From the IMG/VR virus record IMGVR_UViG_3300025771_000023, positions 1 through 64,000 of that record: a DNA stretch of 64,000 nt; one strand, written 5' to 3'. Origin of the DNA: a virus. Both the position numbers and the translations under genes were made by a program. Under the pieces are notes generated by a model. The model worked only from the letters and a program-made list of their open reading frames with translations. It was not told the origin of the DNA and did not search any database. Below, one piece after another: positions 51,592 to 56,958 of this stretch. Numbering within the stretch: the first letter of the stretch is position 1; every line of letters starts with the position of its first letter.

Positions 51592-51620
51592 ATCATACTG
51601 CATTATGTATACTCTGTCAA
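51592..51620 (-). promoter_or_regulatory. Consensus sigma70-type promoter before the glycosyltransferase
   Basis: TTGACA (51615-51620) and TATGAT (51592-51597) on the minus strand with exactly 17 bases between. The ATG is 23 bases after the -10 box, giving a leader of about 16 bases. It overlaps the stop of the upstream gene. Confidence 0.75.
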
Positions 51621-51799
51621 GAATCTGTAATATCAGTAATGATAATACAGTCATTCTCAACTTCAATATTAACTTCGGTTCCTTCATACCACCCCTTTTC
51701 ATCACATATCCATTCGGGAATCTTTAAAAAATACTCCCCACTTACTGGATCAATCTCTATAGTCGTAAAATTTTCTGCGCGATTTTTTTGCATCTCCAT
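51617..51799 (-). CDS. AbrB/MazE-like small DNA-binding protein
   Basis: A 60-residue protein with the swapped-hairpin pattern: FTTIEIDPVSGEYFLKIPEWICDEKGWYEGTEVNIEVENDCIIITDI, where GEYFLKIPEW...GW..GTEVNIEV resembles AbrB/SpoVT/MazE antitoxin-fold domains (G-x-x-x-I-P at the first turn, G-x-x-V-x-I later). No toxin partner is next to it. It could be a regulator of early genes; repeats lie directly upstream on its 5' side. Confidence 0.72.
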   Translation of the reverse strand: MEMQKNRAENFTTIEIDPVSGEYFLKIPEWICDEKGWYEGTEVNIEVENDCIIITDITDS

Positions 51800-51837
51800 T
51801 AAACCTAGTTGTTGTTTTTATATAGCAAAAAAATTTT

Positions 51838-51957
51838 TTATGTGCCTTTGAAATCTTAGAGGATTTTGTGTTGTGGAATTTTGTGTTTCTTTGAGATCTT
51901 GGAGAATTTTGTGTTCCTTTGAGATCTTAGAGAATTTTGTGTTCCTTTGAGATCTTA
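51838..51957. repeat. 28-base tandem repeats, about four copies
   Basis: Units GAGAATTTTGTGTTCCTTTG + AGATCTTA at 51902-51929 and 51930-51957 are identical. A third at 51874-51901 differs in four bases, and a weaker one precedes it. Each contains AGATCT. The array lies in the 260-base gene-free gap before the AbrB-like gene and after the GC-rich island. Confidence 0.85.
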
Positions 51958-52008
51958 GACGACATCGTAACACTTTGTAGACTCTGGGGACCCATGGATT
52001 TTAATATA

Positions 52009-52028
52009 CGGGGGGGCGAACCCCCCCG
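52009..52028 (-). terminator. G7/C7 hairpin with UUCG loop after the 148-residue gene
   Basis: On the minus strand seven G, TTCG, seven C (extended by one CG pair) form a very stable stem 30 bases after the stop at 52060. There is no clear T tract, so it may be a terminator or an RNA-stabilising end. Confidence 0.55.
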
Positions 52029-52059
52029 GACTGCTGTAACGAACGAATGAGACTGCTGA

Positions 52060-52506
52060 TCAGGCAGCAAAGGTCTCAGGATATTGGCGGGCGATCCGCA
52101 GCACCTGCTGATCGATCTCCCACTCAGTGTCGCCGGGGCAGGAACGATCCAGGACGCGGAAGCGGGAAAACTTCTGCCCAATGGAATCGGCAGAATGCCC
52201 GGACTCGGGGAATGCTGCCATGAAAGCAGAGACGACGGCATCGCGGTCGCCTTCGGTTGCAAGGTAGCGGTCGGCGATGAAAGCAGTCTGCTCTTCAGAG
52301 TAGGGCACTCGCTTAGAGGGCACCGCCATGGCAGCGGCAAGAGCGGCGTCCATGAGTTGCCGCCCCTTCTTAAAGAGCAGGCGCTCGGGGCGGTCCAGAT
52401 TGGTCAGACCATACCCGGCAACATAGGCGGCGTTCTGCTGATAGAACTCCAGAGCGTTGCGGTCGGAAGCGGTCAGGGTTGAGGTCATGAGTCGGTTTGG
52501 GTTCAT
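52060..52506 (-). CDS. Hypothetical protein at the right-hand end of the island, 148 residues
   Basis: A GC-rich gene with an Ala/Arg/Asp/Gln-rich product: LTASDRNALEFYQQNAAYVAGYG, LLFKKGRQLMDAALAAAMAVPSKRVPYSEEQTAFIADRYL, then HSADSIGQKFSRFRVLDRSC and a helical tail. The later segment EEQTAFIADRYLAT...DRDAVVSAFMAAFPESGHSADSIGQKFSRFR looks like a helix-turn-helix or SANT/Myb-type DNA-binding unit (three helices, final helix HSADSIGQKFSRFR). The start may be the ATG at 52488 instead. Base and codon use differ from the core genes. DNA binding is inference. Confidence 0.72.
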   Translation of the reverse strand: MNPNRLMTSTLTASDRNALEFYQQNAAYVAGYGLTNLDRPERLLFKKGRQLMDAALAAAMAVPSKRVPYSEEQTAFIADRYLATEGDRDAVVSAFMAAFPESGHSADSIGQKFSRFRVLDRSCPGDTEWEIDQQVLRIARQYPETFAA

Positions 52507-52530
52507 TTGACTTGAGAGAATTCTACAGGG

Positions 52531-52755
52531 TCACCATACATATCGGGGACCGATAGCGTGACAGTTCACCCATTGTCCCTTTGAGGTGTCGCCGCTGAAC
52601 CAAAGCATCTTCAGAATGGCGCGGCGTGAGACGTGGGTGTGACGGTGCTCAGTCAGAGGGGTGTTAAACCAGCGGACCCGTGCCGTTCCCGTGATAGGGT
52701 TCAAGCGGAGGGTCCAAACGCTCTGAGAGTCGCTGCAGTCGATTGGATAGCGCAT
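52531..52755 (-). CDS. Hypothetical protein, 74 residues
   Basis: A beta-rich start (SVWTLRLNPITGTARVRWFN) is followed by a basic HRHTHVSRRAILKMLWF segment. No cysteine pairs. A -10-like TAGGAT stands 23 bases before the ATG, so it has its own promoter. It is GC-rich like its neighbours. Not recognised; a small DNA-binding fold with a strand pair and a basic helix is possible. Confidence 0.6.
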   Translation of the reverse strand: MRYPIDCSDSQSVWTLRLNPITGTARVRWFNTPLTEHRHTHVSRRAILKMLWFSGDTSKGQWVNCHAIGPRYVW

Positions 52756-52777
52756 CGGGTTTCCGTTTGGTCCCCCT

Positions 52778-52783
52778 ATCCTA
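52778..52783 (-). promoter_or_regulatory. -10-like box before the 74-residue gene at 52531
   Basis: TAGGAT on the minus strand, 23 bases before the ATG, in the gap after the small gene at 52834. Its spacing matches other -10-like boxes of the island. Confidence 0.35.
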
Positions 52784-52833
52784 TCAAATCAGGTGCCCCC
52801 TGCAACCCCTCTCAGGCAAGTCTCATGAGTCTC

Positions 52834-52935
52834 TCAGAACTCAATCGGTGTCGTGGTGATAGCATCCAACACGGAGAGCAGTCGCTCACCATTCTCTGCT
52901 TGAGACAGGAGTGCAATCATGAGACCAACGGACAT
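52834..52935 (-). CDS. Possible tiny protein, 33 residues
   Basis: MSVGLMIALLSQAENGERLL followed by SVLDAITTTPIEF, an ordered helical peptide. The pattern ALLSQAxNGERLLxVLDxI resembles very small cyanophage proteins I have seen between such genes. No clear ribosome site is visible upstream, so it is only a candidate. Confidence 0.4.
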   Translation of the reverse strand: MSVGLMIALLSQAENGERLLSVLDAITTTPIEF

Positions 52936-52976
52936 GAGAAAAATGTTAATGAAGGACAGTGAGTTAATGTTAGTTG

Positions 52977-52997
52977 GGGGGAGAATGTGTCTCCCCC
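52977..52997 (-). terminator. Hairpin after the KTSC-like gene
   Basis: On the minus strand GGGGGAGA / TCTCCCCC form an 8-base-pair stem with a 5-base loop, 13 bases after the stop at 53010. No T tract follows, as in the other island hairpins. Confidence 0.6.
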
Positions 52998-53009
52998 TGA
53001 CTGATACTA

Positions 53010-53234
53010 TCAGGCAGCAACCTTGATAGTTTCCAGATCCTTATTGCGGATGCTGGTGTTCACAAAACGACCGACAGATTCCTCTGCCTTGATAACGTTA
53101 TTCAGTTCATTCACGAAACCGCTAACATCAGCGGACTTGTAGTCGTATTGGCGACCACCGTTGAATTCGATGGTGACGGTATCACCTTCGGTAGCGATGG
53201 AGTTGATAGCGGAAGAAGTGAAGTTGGAGATCAT
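53010..53234 (-). CDS. KTSC-like domain protein
   Basis: A 74-residue protein: SSAINSIATEGDTVTIEFNG, GRQYDYKSADVSGFVNELNN, then VIKAEESVGRFVNTSIRN. This follows the KTSC domain layout: S-[ST]-x-I at the start, TVEF.xGxxYxY, a helix, and ESVGRFVNxxIR. KTSC domains are small, of uncertain biochemical role, and sometimes sit beside nucleases or lysyl-tRNA synthetase. It is preceded by a stem-loop and has no other partner here. Identification moderate. Confidence 0.75.
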   Translation of the reverse strand: MISNFTSSAINSIATEGDTVTIEFNGGRQYDYKSADVSGFVNELNNVIKAEESVGRFVNTSIRNKDLETIKVAA

Positions 53235-53303
53235 GTTGATAATAAAGCGATGGAATGTGATGTGTTTTGAGCGGGATGCATCACCCCCGCTGAGGTTATT
53301 AGA

Positions 53304-53325
53304 GAGGGGAAGTTTCCCACCCCTC
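53304..53325 (-). terminator. Hairpin after the 119-residue gene
   Basis: Minus-strand GAGGGG / CCCCTC arms flank TGGGAAACTT, 10 bases after the stop at 53336, another intergenic hairpin without a T tract. Confidence 0.5.
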
Positions 53326-53335
53326 AGTGATAACG

Positions 53336-53695
53336 TCAGGCAAGCAGAAGGTCGTTGGAAAGTGTGCCCAGTTTCATAGAGTTACGAAACTCAGTGACAA
53401 AGAACTCAGTGCCATTGTAGAGACGAATGAACCAATCGAAGTTCTTCTGAAAGACATGTTCTCCTGCGATTGCGTGCTCTGAGAGAATCGCATTCAGACG
53501 CGATTTGGTGGTGGTTGATTGATGCCCACCGTCCCAAAGGCGGACGCCAAAGTCACCGACTTCTGCAATCTTACCACCGTGGAGATACACTGTGGAAATG
53601 TTAGTTTCAGGGTCGAAAGTAACAGCAGTGTTGCCAGATTGCCAGTTGATGCTGTTAGAAATGGCGGCGTTCATTTCCTGTTCGATCTTACGCAT
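53336..53695 (-). CDS. Conserved small cyanophage protein, 119 residues
   Basis: A soluble protein with a beta-sheet feel: NAAISNSINWQSGNTAVTFDPETNISTVYLHGGKIAEVGDFGVRLWDGGHQSTTTKSRLNAILSEHAI and WFIRLYNGTEFFVTEFRN. The core WQSGNTAVxxDxExxxSTVYLHGxKIAEVGD is one I associate with small cyanophage proteins of unknown role. A TATAGT -10-like box is 27 bases upstream of the ATG. Contains no catalytic residue pattern known to me. Confidence 0.78.
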   Translation of the reverse strand: MRKIEQEMNAAISNSINWQSGNTAVTFDPETNISTVYLHGGKIAEVGDFGVRLWDGGHQSTTTKSRLNAILSEHAIAGEHVFQKNFDWFIRLYNGTEFFVTEFRNSMKLGTLSNDLLLA

Positions 53696-53721
53696 TTGGT
53701 GTCGTTTGTGTGACTGAAGTC

Positions 53722-53727
53722 ACTATA
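53722..53727 (-). promoter_or_regulatory. -10-like box before the 119-residue gene
   Basis: TATAGT on the minus strand, 27 bases before the ATG at 53695, preceded by a CCCCCAAACCCC stretch shared with other island promoters. Confidence 0.45.
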
Positions 53728-53759
53728 GAACGGATGGGAGGGGTTTGGGGGAAATGGTG

Positions 53760-53777
53760 GACAGTCCCCCGACTGTC
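53760..53777 (-). terminator. Hairpin after the 94-residue gene
   Basis: Perfect 7-base-pair stem GACAGTC / GACTGTC with a GGGG loop on the minus strand, one base past the stop at 53779. Confidence 0.65.
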
Positions 53778-53778
53778 A

Positions 53779-54063
53779 TCAACCGATCTGTTCGTGACCT
53801 CCATTGACTGCGGATTGTTCCCACACATGGTAGAACATATCCCATGCCCACTTATCAGCAACAAAGGTAGAAATGTCTGCCTGTTCGCATACCCAATCGT
53901 ATGCCATATCGCAGTCGGCGTCCATCTCTCCCACGAAATCATAGAGACCTTCGATTGCACTCCGGAATGCAGGATTCTCAACAGCAGACACAAACCACTT
54001 GCCAGTTTCATCATCTTTGATGATGTGATTGCCCTGCAGAGAGTGAGTGGCAGTGAAAGACAT
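53779..54063 (-). CDS. Hypothetical acidic protein, 94 residues
   Basis: The product is acidic and aromatic: SFTATHSLQGNHIIKDDETGKWFVSAVENPAFRSAIEGLYDFVGEMDADCDMAYDWVCEQADI and FVADKWAWDMFYHVWEQSAV. Two or three helices are likely, with no membrane segment. Acidic, tryptophan-rich small phage proteins are often host-protein inhibitors or DNA mimics, but nothing specific shows this. A TATATT box stands 28 bases before the ATG. GC-rich like its neighbours. Confidence 0.7.
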   Translation of the reverse strand: MSFTATHSLQGNHIIKDDETGKWFVSAVENPAFRSAIEGLYDFVGEMDADCDMAYDWVCEQADISTFVADKWAWDMFYHVWEQSAVNGGHEQIG

Positions 54064-54090
54064 TTGGGTTGAACTCCCGACGACTTATGT

Positions 54091-54096
54091 AATATA
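54091..54096 (-). promoter_or_regulatory. -10-like box before the 94-residue gene
   Basis: TATATT preceded by GGTG (extended -10 like) on the minus strand, 28 bases before the ATG at 54063. Confidence 0.45.
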
Positions 54097-54153
54097 CACC
54101 AGATCGGTGCCTTGTGGGGGTTTGGTGGACAGTTGCCCAACTGGTCGGGCAGC

Positions 54154-54180
54154 CGCCCAGTTTGTGTTAGAAACTGGGCG
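54154..54180 (-). terminator. Perfect 10-base-pair hairpin after the 82-residue gene
   Basis: CGCCCAGTTT / AAACTGGGCG with a 7-base loop CTAACAC on the minus strand, 13 bases past the stop at 54193. It belongs to the intergenic hairpin family of the island. Confidence 0.65.
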
Positions 54181-54192
54181 ACACAGTTAGTA

Positions 54193-54441
54193 TTACTCAG
54201 GCATCAAATCATTCAGGATTTCCTCATCATAAAGGTCCACAATCTCTGCCTTAAGTTGTTGCTCACTGATGTCATCAAAGTTGCTAACCAACAGATCAAA
54301 TGCCAGTTGACACAAATCGTCCAGGTCCATGCCGTCAACAATCATGTTGGCATAGTTCTCTTTCAGTTGCTGAAGTTTCTCTGAGTTCATGGTGGTGTCA
54401 GTCATGGTGTTTGTGTGATCGAAGGTGGAAAGGAATGCCAT
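54193..54441 (-). CDS. Acidic helical protein, related to the gene at 59021
   Basis: An 82-residue acidic protein: NSEKLQQLKENYANMIVDGMDLDDLCQLAFDLLVSNFDDI and QLKAEIVDLYDEEIL. The protein at 59021-59248 has the same layout (LQFFKENYASVLVDEMEEDAIIEYAILKIAEEM...YDSIVEVYDKE), so they are distant paralogues. The first ATG overlaps the stop of the upstream gene (TGATG); the true start may be the ATG at 54405 (MTDTTMNSEKL). Function unknown; three helices with a conserved KENYAxxxVDxM at the front. Confidence 0.75.
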   Translation of the reverse strand: MAFLSTFDHTNTMTDTTMNSEKLQQLKENYANMIVDGMDLDDLCQLAFDLLVSNFDDISEQQLKAEIVDLYDEEILNDLMPE

Positions 54442-54578
54442 CAGTAATCGATGTTGGAGTTGATGTAATCTTCTACGTTGAACTTGTTATCATCTTTCTC
54501 CCATTCTTCCTTGTAGTCGATGACATCGAAGATCTCACCGGAAGCATCTTGAATCTCAGACCAGAGTTCATCAAACAT
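54441..54578 (-). CDS. Small acidic protein, 45 residues
   Basis: MFDELWSEIQDASGEIFDVI then DYKEEWEKDDNKFNVEDYIN and a SNIDY end, strongly acidic. Its stop overlaps the next ATG (TGATG) and it starts just after the stop at 54584, so it is the middle of a small operon. No known family. Confidence 0.65.
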   Translation of the reverse strand: MFDELWSEIQDASGEIFDVIDYKEEWEKDDNKFNVEDYINSNIDY

Positions 54579-54583
54579 GTGAA

Positions 54584-54754
54584 TCAAATGCAGATAGAGT
54601 AGCAAGCGACAGAAGAGGGAATGCCAGATAAACTCAGTTTGTAGTTCATCTCTTCAGCGTAATCATACGCATCCTCGGCATCATAAAAGGGTCCAATGTA
54701 TTGAGGTTCGCTTAACTCATCAGAGTCAAACTTGACCATAACATTGAGAAACAT
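54584..54754 (-). CDS. Small hypothetical protein, 56 residues
   Basis: From the ATG at 54754: MFLNVMVKFDSDELSEPQYI, then GPFYDAEDAYDYAEEMNYKL and a short tail. The layout of one strand, a YIGPF turn and a helix rich in D/E and Y is a common tiny phage fold. A TATATT box is 26 bases before this ATG, which is why I start here; the reading frame stays open upstream to a TTG. First gene of the 54193-54754 operon. Confidence 0.68.
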   Translation of the reverse strand: MFLNVMVKFDSDELSEPQYIGPFYDAEDAYDYAEEMNYKLSLSGIPSSVACYSICI

Positions 54755-54779
54755 GGGGTTGATCCCTGAGGACTTGATC

Positions 54780-54785
54780 AATATA
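54780..54785 (-). promoter_or_regulatory. -10-like box before the 56-residue gene
   Basis: TATATT with GGTG before it, 26 bases from the ATG at 54754 on the minus strand; same spacing as the other island promoters. Confidence 0.45.
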
Positions 54786-54842
54786 CACCGGATCGGGTCC
54801 CGGTGCCGGATTAGTGGACAGTTGGTGGATCGTCCACTCGCG

Positions 54843-54895
54843 GCCGCCGATTCTCAATAGTGGATGTATATTGAGAACCGGAACGGTTAGTGTTA
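54843..54895 (-). repeat. 53-base intergenic hairpin repeat, copy 1
   Basis: Identical over 53 bases to copy 2 at 55478-55530. On the minus strand CCGGTTCTCAAT pairs with ATTGAGAATCGG around an 11-base loop, with one G-U pair. It lies between a gene stop (54908) and the next promoter (54780). No T tract follows. Confidence 0.85.
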
Positions 54896-54907
54896 GAAAC
54901 TAACACA

Positions 54908-55090
54908 TCAATAACCTAACCAAACTAGAAACTCACCAGCATCCACTCCCATGCTCCAATCCTGTTGGATTCCATACTCTTTCACAAAGTCATCCAAAAC
55001 ATAATGATTGCGGGAAACTGCCTCAGCGACAGCATACGAAATGCAACCATTCTGATCAGCAGTGTCAAGCAAAATTTCAGAGAAAGTCAT
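54908..55090 (-). CDS. Small hypothetical protein, 60 residues
   Basis: Product: MTFSEILLDTADQNGCISYA then VAEAVSRNHYVLDDFVKEYG and a C-terminal part with SMGVDAGEFLVWLGY. It forms three short helices and a hydrophobic end. No signal peptide. Its stop is followed by the copy-1 hairpin repeat, so it ends an operon with the gene at 55133. Unknown function. Confidence 0.7.
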   Translation of the reverse strand: MTFSEILLDTADQNGCISYAVAEAVSRNHYVLDDFVKEYGIQQDWSMGVDAGEFLVWLGY

Positions 55091-55132
55091 TTTTTAAAGT
55101 GTGAATGTGCAGAGGTTAGTGTTACTAAATTA

Positions 55133-55390
55133 TCACAACTCCCACAGCATTTCATTCATCTCATCAGCATCAATTGCAGGGTCATTCCATGCAACGTCGT
55201 CGCCAGTTTTTTCAAGATAGCGACCTACTTGCCCGTGCATCATACAGCGGACAAACTTATCCCAAGGCGTCTCTAATCCTTCGCGGAAAGTCACACATGC
55301 TTTCGCAGTGTTGTAGAGAAATCGATCATTTTGAATCCAAAGGGCAGCATTCCAGGTTTCCCAGTTTGCCCATCCGTTGTAACCTTCCAT
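55133..55390 (-). CDS. Conserved phage protein with GWANWETW motif (DUF7249-type)
   Basis: An 85-residue protein: GYNGWANWETWNAALWIQND, then RFLYNTAKACVTFREGLETPWDKFVRCMMHG and a helical acidic end. The pattern YxGWANWETWNxALWIQND...YNTAKACVxxREG..PWxKFV is found in small proteins of many phages and plasmids, of unknown function (DUF7249-type). A TATTGT box 25 bases before the ATG is the likely -10. The family recognition is good, the function is not known. Confidence 0.82.
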   Translation of the reverse strand: MEGYNGWANWETWNAALWIQNDRFLYNTAKACVTFREGLETPWDKFVRCMMHGQVGRYLEKTGDDVAWNDPAIDADEMNEMLWEL

Positions 55391-55414
55391 TGTCGAATTC
55401 CTGAGGACTTAGAT

Positions 55415-55420
55415 ACAATA
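55415..55420 (-). promoter_or_regulatory. -10-like box before the GWANWETW gene
   Basis: TATTGT on the minus strand, 25 bases before the ATG at 55390. Just downstream the GTCCTCAGG leader resembles that of the gene at 54754. Confidence 0.35.
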
Positions 55421-55477
55421 AACGATTTTGGACCCTGTGCCCATTTTGTGTGCCACTTAGGTGATCGTCCACCGGCA

Positions 55478-55530
55478 GCCGCCGATTCTCAATAGTGGAT
55501 GTATATTGAGAACCGGAACGGTTAGTGTTA
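55478..55530 (-). repeat. 53-base intergenic hairpin repeat, copy 2
   Basis: Same 53 bases as copy 1. It follows the stop of the gene at 55531 directly and precedes the promoter at 55415. Confidence 0.85.
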
Positions 55531-55725
55531 CTAACAGAGACTACTCAGGTTAACATGAACCTCCTCAACTTTGTCCCATGCATCATCAGGAAGGTCACCA
55601 CATTGTGCTTCCATAAAGTCACAAACCATCTCCCAATCTGCATCAAACATTTCAACAAACAATGGCAAAGATTCCAGAGCAGAGTTGAACAAATCTTCTT
55701 GAGTTTGAGTCATTTTGATCATCAT
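55531..55725 (-). CDS. Small acidic protein, 64 residues
   Basis: Acidic and helical: MTQTQEDLFNSALESLPLFVEMFDADWEMVCDFMEAQCGDLPDDAW and KVEEVHVNLSSL. The ATG at 55713 (MTQTQ) is as likely a start as the one at 55725. It shares an operon with the gene at 55730, whose stop is four bases from its start. Strong negative charge and aromatic residues; no known family. Confidence 0.7.
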   Translation of the reverse strand: MMIKMTQTQEDLFNSALESLPLFVEMFDADWEMVCDFMEAQCGDLPDDAWDKVEEVHVNLSSLC

Positions 55726-55729
55726 GGTT

Positions 55730-56029
55730 TCAGTTAGTGATGAGATCGAGGTTCAGATTGTTAACACAATTCACACCAGCGTAATACGCATCCAGGAAGT
55801 TATCGAAAACCTCAATAGTTTCAGTCACTGAATGGCGAGGATTGACCTCTGTACGAATAGCAACTGCGAACACATCCACAGTACCATCATCAGTGTACTT
55901 TGCAGAGTGAGTGAGAATCACATTGTCGTTTTCCTTGAAACGATAAACCGAACGGGTCGGAAGGTGATGAGCAGTCAATTCACTGCCAAAGTAAACTTCT
56001 GCTTTCCAACCTTGAGAGAAGAGAGACAT
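55730..56029 (-). CDS. Hypothetical protein, about 99 residues
   Basis: From the ATG at 56029: MSLFSQGWKAEVYFGSELTAH, then RSVYRFKENDNVILTHSAKYTDDGTVDVFAVAIRTEVNPR and a last helix AYYAGVNCVNNLNLDLITN. Frames remain open upstream to 56137, but a CATATT -10-like box at 56057-56062 lies 28 bases before 56029 and makes the earlier starts unlikely. Beta-rich core; soluble; unknown function. Confidence 0.65.
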   Translation of the reverse strand: MSLFSQGWKAEVYFGSELTAHHLPTRSVYRFKENDNVILTHSAKYTDDGTVDVFAVAIRTEVNPRHSVTETIEVFDNFLDAYYAGVNCVNNLNLDLITN

Positions 56030-56056
56030 TTGAGAGGCGTTTTTTTCCATGCACCT

Positions 56057-56062
56057 AATATG
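56057..56062 (-). promoter_or_regulatory. -10-like box before the 99-residue gene
   Basis: CATATT on the minus strand 28 bases before the ATG at 56029, preceded by a CCCCAAACCCCCCGATTC stretch seen at other island promoters. Confidence 0.4.
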
Positions 56063-56171
56063 GCACAGAATCGGGGGGTTTGGGGCGAATAGTGGACACT
56101 TGCCCAACTGGTCGGGCGGCTGCCTAGTTTCTAACACTAACCGTGCGTTTAGTTAGTGATACTTTGCGGCG

Positions 56172-56221
56172 GCCGCCGATTCTCAATAAGAGATGTATAT
56201 TGAGAATCGGTACGGTTACTA
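56172..56221 (-). repeat. Intergenic hairpin repeat, diverged copy 3
   Basis: Minus strand CCGATTCTCAAT pairs perfectly with ATTGAGAATCGG. Where copies 1 and 2 have a G-U pair this copy has A-U, so the stem is kept though the bases differ. It directly follows the stop at 56229. Confidence 0.8.
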
Positions 56222-56228
56222 TAAAGAA

Positions 56229-56549
56229 TCAGAGCGCACCATTCTCATTAACTTTGCCCCACACCAGTTGGTTACCATAAACACCCGCATAGTATGCACC
56301 AAAACTCACACCCATGCGCTCATCATTGTTGTCACAATTGCGGGTAAGATTCAGACCAAAGTAGAACTTGTCGCCAATCTGATGAGGTGTGGAAAACTTA
56401 ACACGGCGCAGTTGTTGATATGCTGCTCCGATAATCACCGCGCAGATTGCACCAATGGTCATCAAATTAATCCAGAGTTGTTGATAATCAAACTCCATCA
56501 CATCATCGACGAAGTTGATAGTTTGTGCGGAGAAAGTGCTGAAGTTCAT
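56229..56549 (-). CDS. Small membrane-anchored protein, 106 residues
   Basis: Soluble N-terminus (NFSTFSAQTINFVDDVMEFD) followed by a hydrophobic segment around residues 25-46 (LWINLMTIGAICAVIIGAAY), then a polar C-terminal domain (RVKFSTPHQIGDKFYFGLNL, and AYYAGVYGNQLVWGKVNE). One membrane helix is likely, with the C-terminal part facing one side. Its stop is followed by hairpin repeat copy 3. A role at the host membrane is inference from topology. Confidence 0.72.
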   Translation of the reverse strand: MNFSTFSAQTINFVDDVMEFDYQQLWINLMTIGAICAVIIGAAYQQLRRVKFSTPHQIGDKFYFGLNLTRNCDNNDERMGVSFGAYYAGVYGNQLVWGKVNENGAL

Positions 56550-56648
56550 TGTTAGAAATTGTGAACGATTTGTGGGAGAAAAATGTGCCTTTCCTCAACC
56601 ACGAACTAACAATAACCCATCACCGGGGAAAATGGGGAAAATAGTGTG

Positions 56649-56712
56649 CAGTTCCCAGATTGGCACAATCTCATGAGTCTCTCTTCAAGATCATGTGCCA
56701 ATCTGGGAACTG
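56649..56712. repeat. 19-base perfect inverted repeat
   Basis: CAGTTCCCAGATTGGCACA (56649-56667) and its exact reverse complement (56694-56712) flank a 26-base loop, just past the stop at 56718. As RNA it forms a long stem, a strong terminator-like or processing structure without a T tract. The loop contains TCTCATGAGTCTCTC, also present near 52820-52837. Confidence 0.9.
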
Positions 56713-56717
56713 GAAGT

Positions 56718-56906
56718 TTAAAAGATGTCTGAGTAATCCTTGATGCTAACATCAACATGCTCATCACCTTCGAGATCTAGAATATCATTCCAGTCTAGAT
56801 CTTCGGGGCGAAAGTCATCATAACACTCAACGTCGAGAGTAATGCGTACGTGGCGCTTTGTGTGCATGAGCATGTATCTAGATGCGATGTTTGCGTATTC
56901 TATCAT
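56718..56906 (-). CDS. Small acidic protein with beta/helix layout, 62 residues
   Basis: Product: KRHVRITLDVECYDDFRPED, LDWNDILDLEGDEHVDVSIK, then DYSDIF. The core RxTLDVxxYxxFxPExLDWxDIxDLE..VxVSIKxYxDI is a known pattern of tiny cyanophage proteins of unknown role. The start may be at an ATG two to fourteen codons downstream. It is the first gene leftward of the iteron-like repeats, whose sites lie 50-280 bases before its start, so they could act as its operators. Confidence 0.68.
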   Translation of the reverse strand: MIEYANIASRYMLMHTKRHVRITLDVECYDDFRPEDLDWNDILDLEGDEHVDVSIKDYSDIF

Positions 56907-56958
56907 GCATAATGCCTGTATGCAAGCTCGTTGTAATCATATGTATCTCGTGCATAAT

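Noticed and set aside
51288-51851. Plus-strand 187-codon frame across the glycosyltransferase and AbrB-like genes
   Set aside because: It spans two genes and the strong minus-strand promoter; both minus-strand proteins have clear family patterns.
52633-52962. Plus-strand 109-codon frame in the GC-rich island
   Set aside because: GC-rich DNA gives long open antisense frames; it crosses two minus-strand genes and a promoter and has no recognisable protein pattern.
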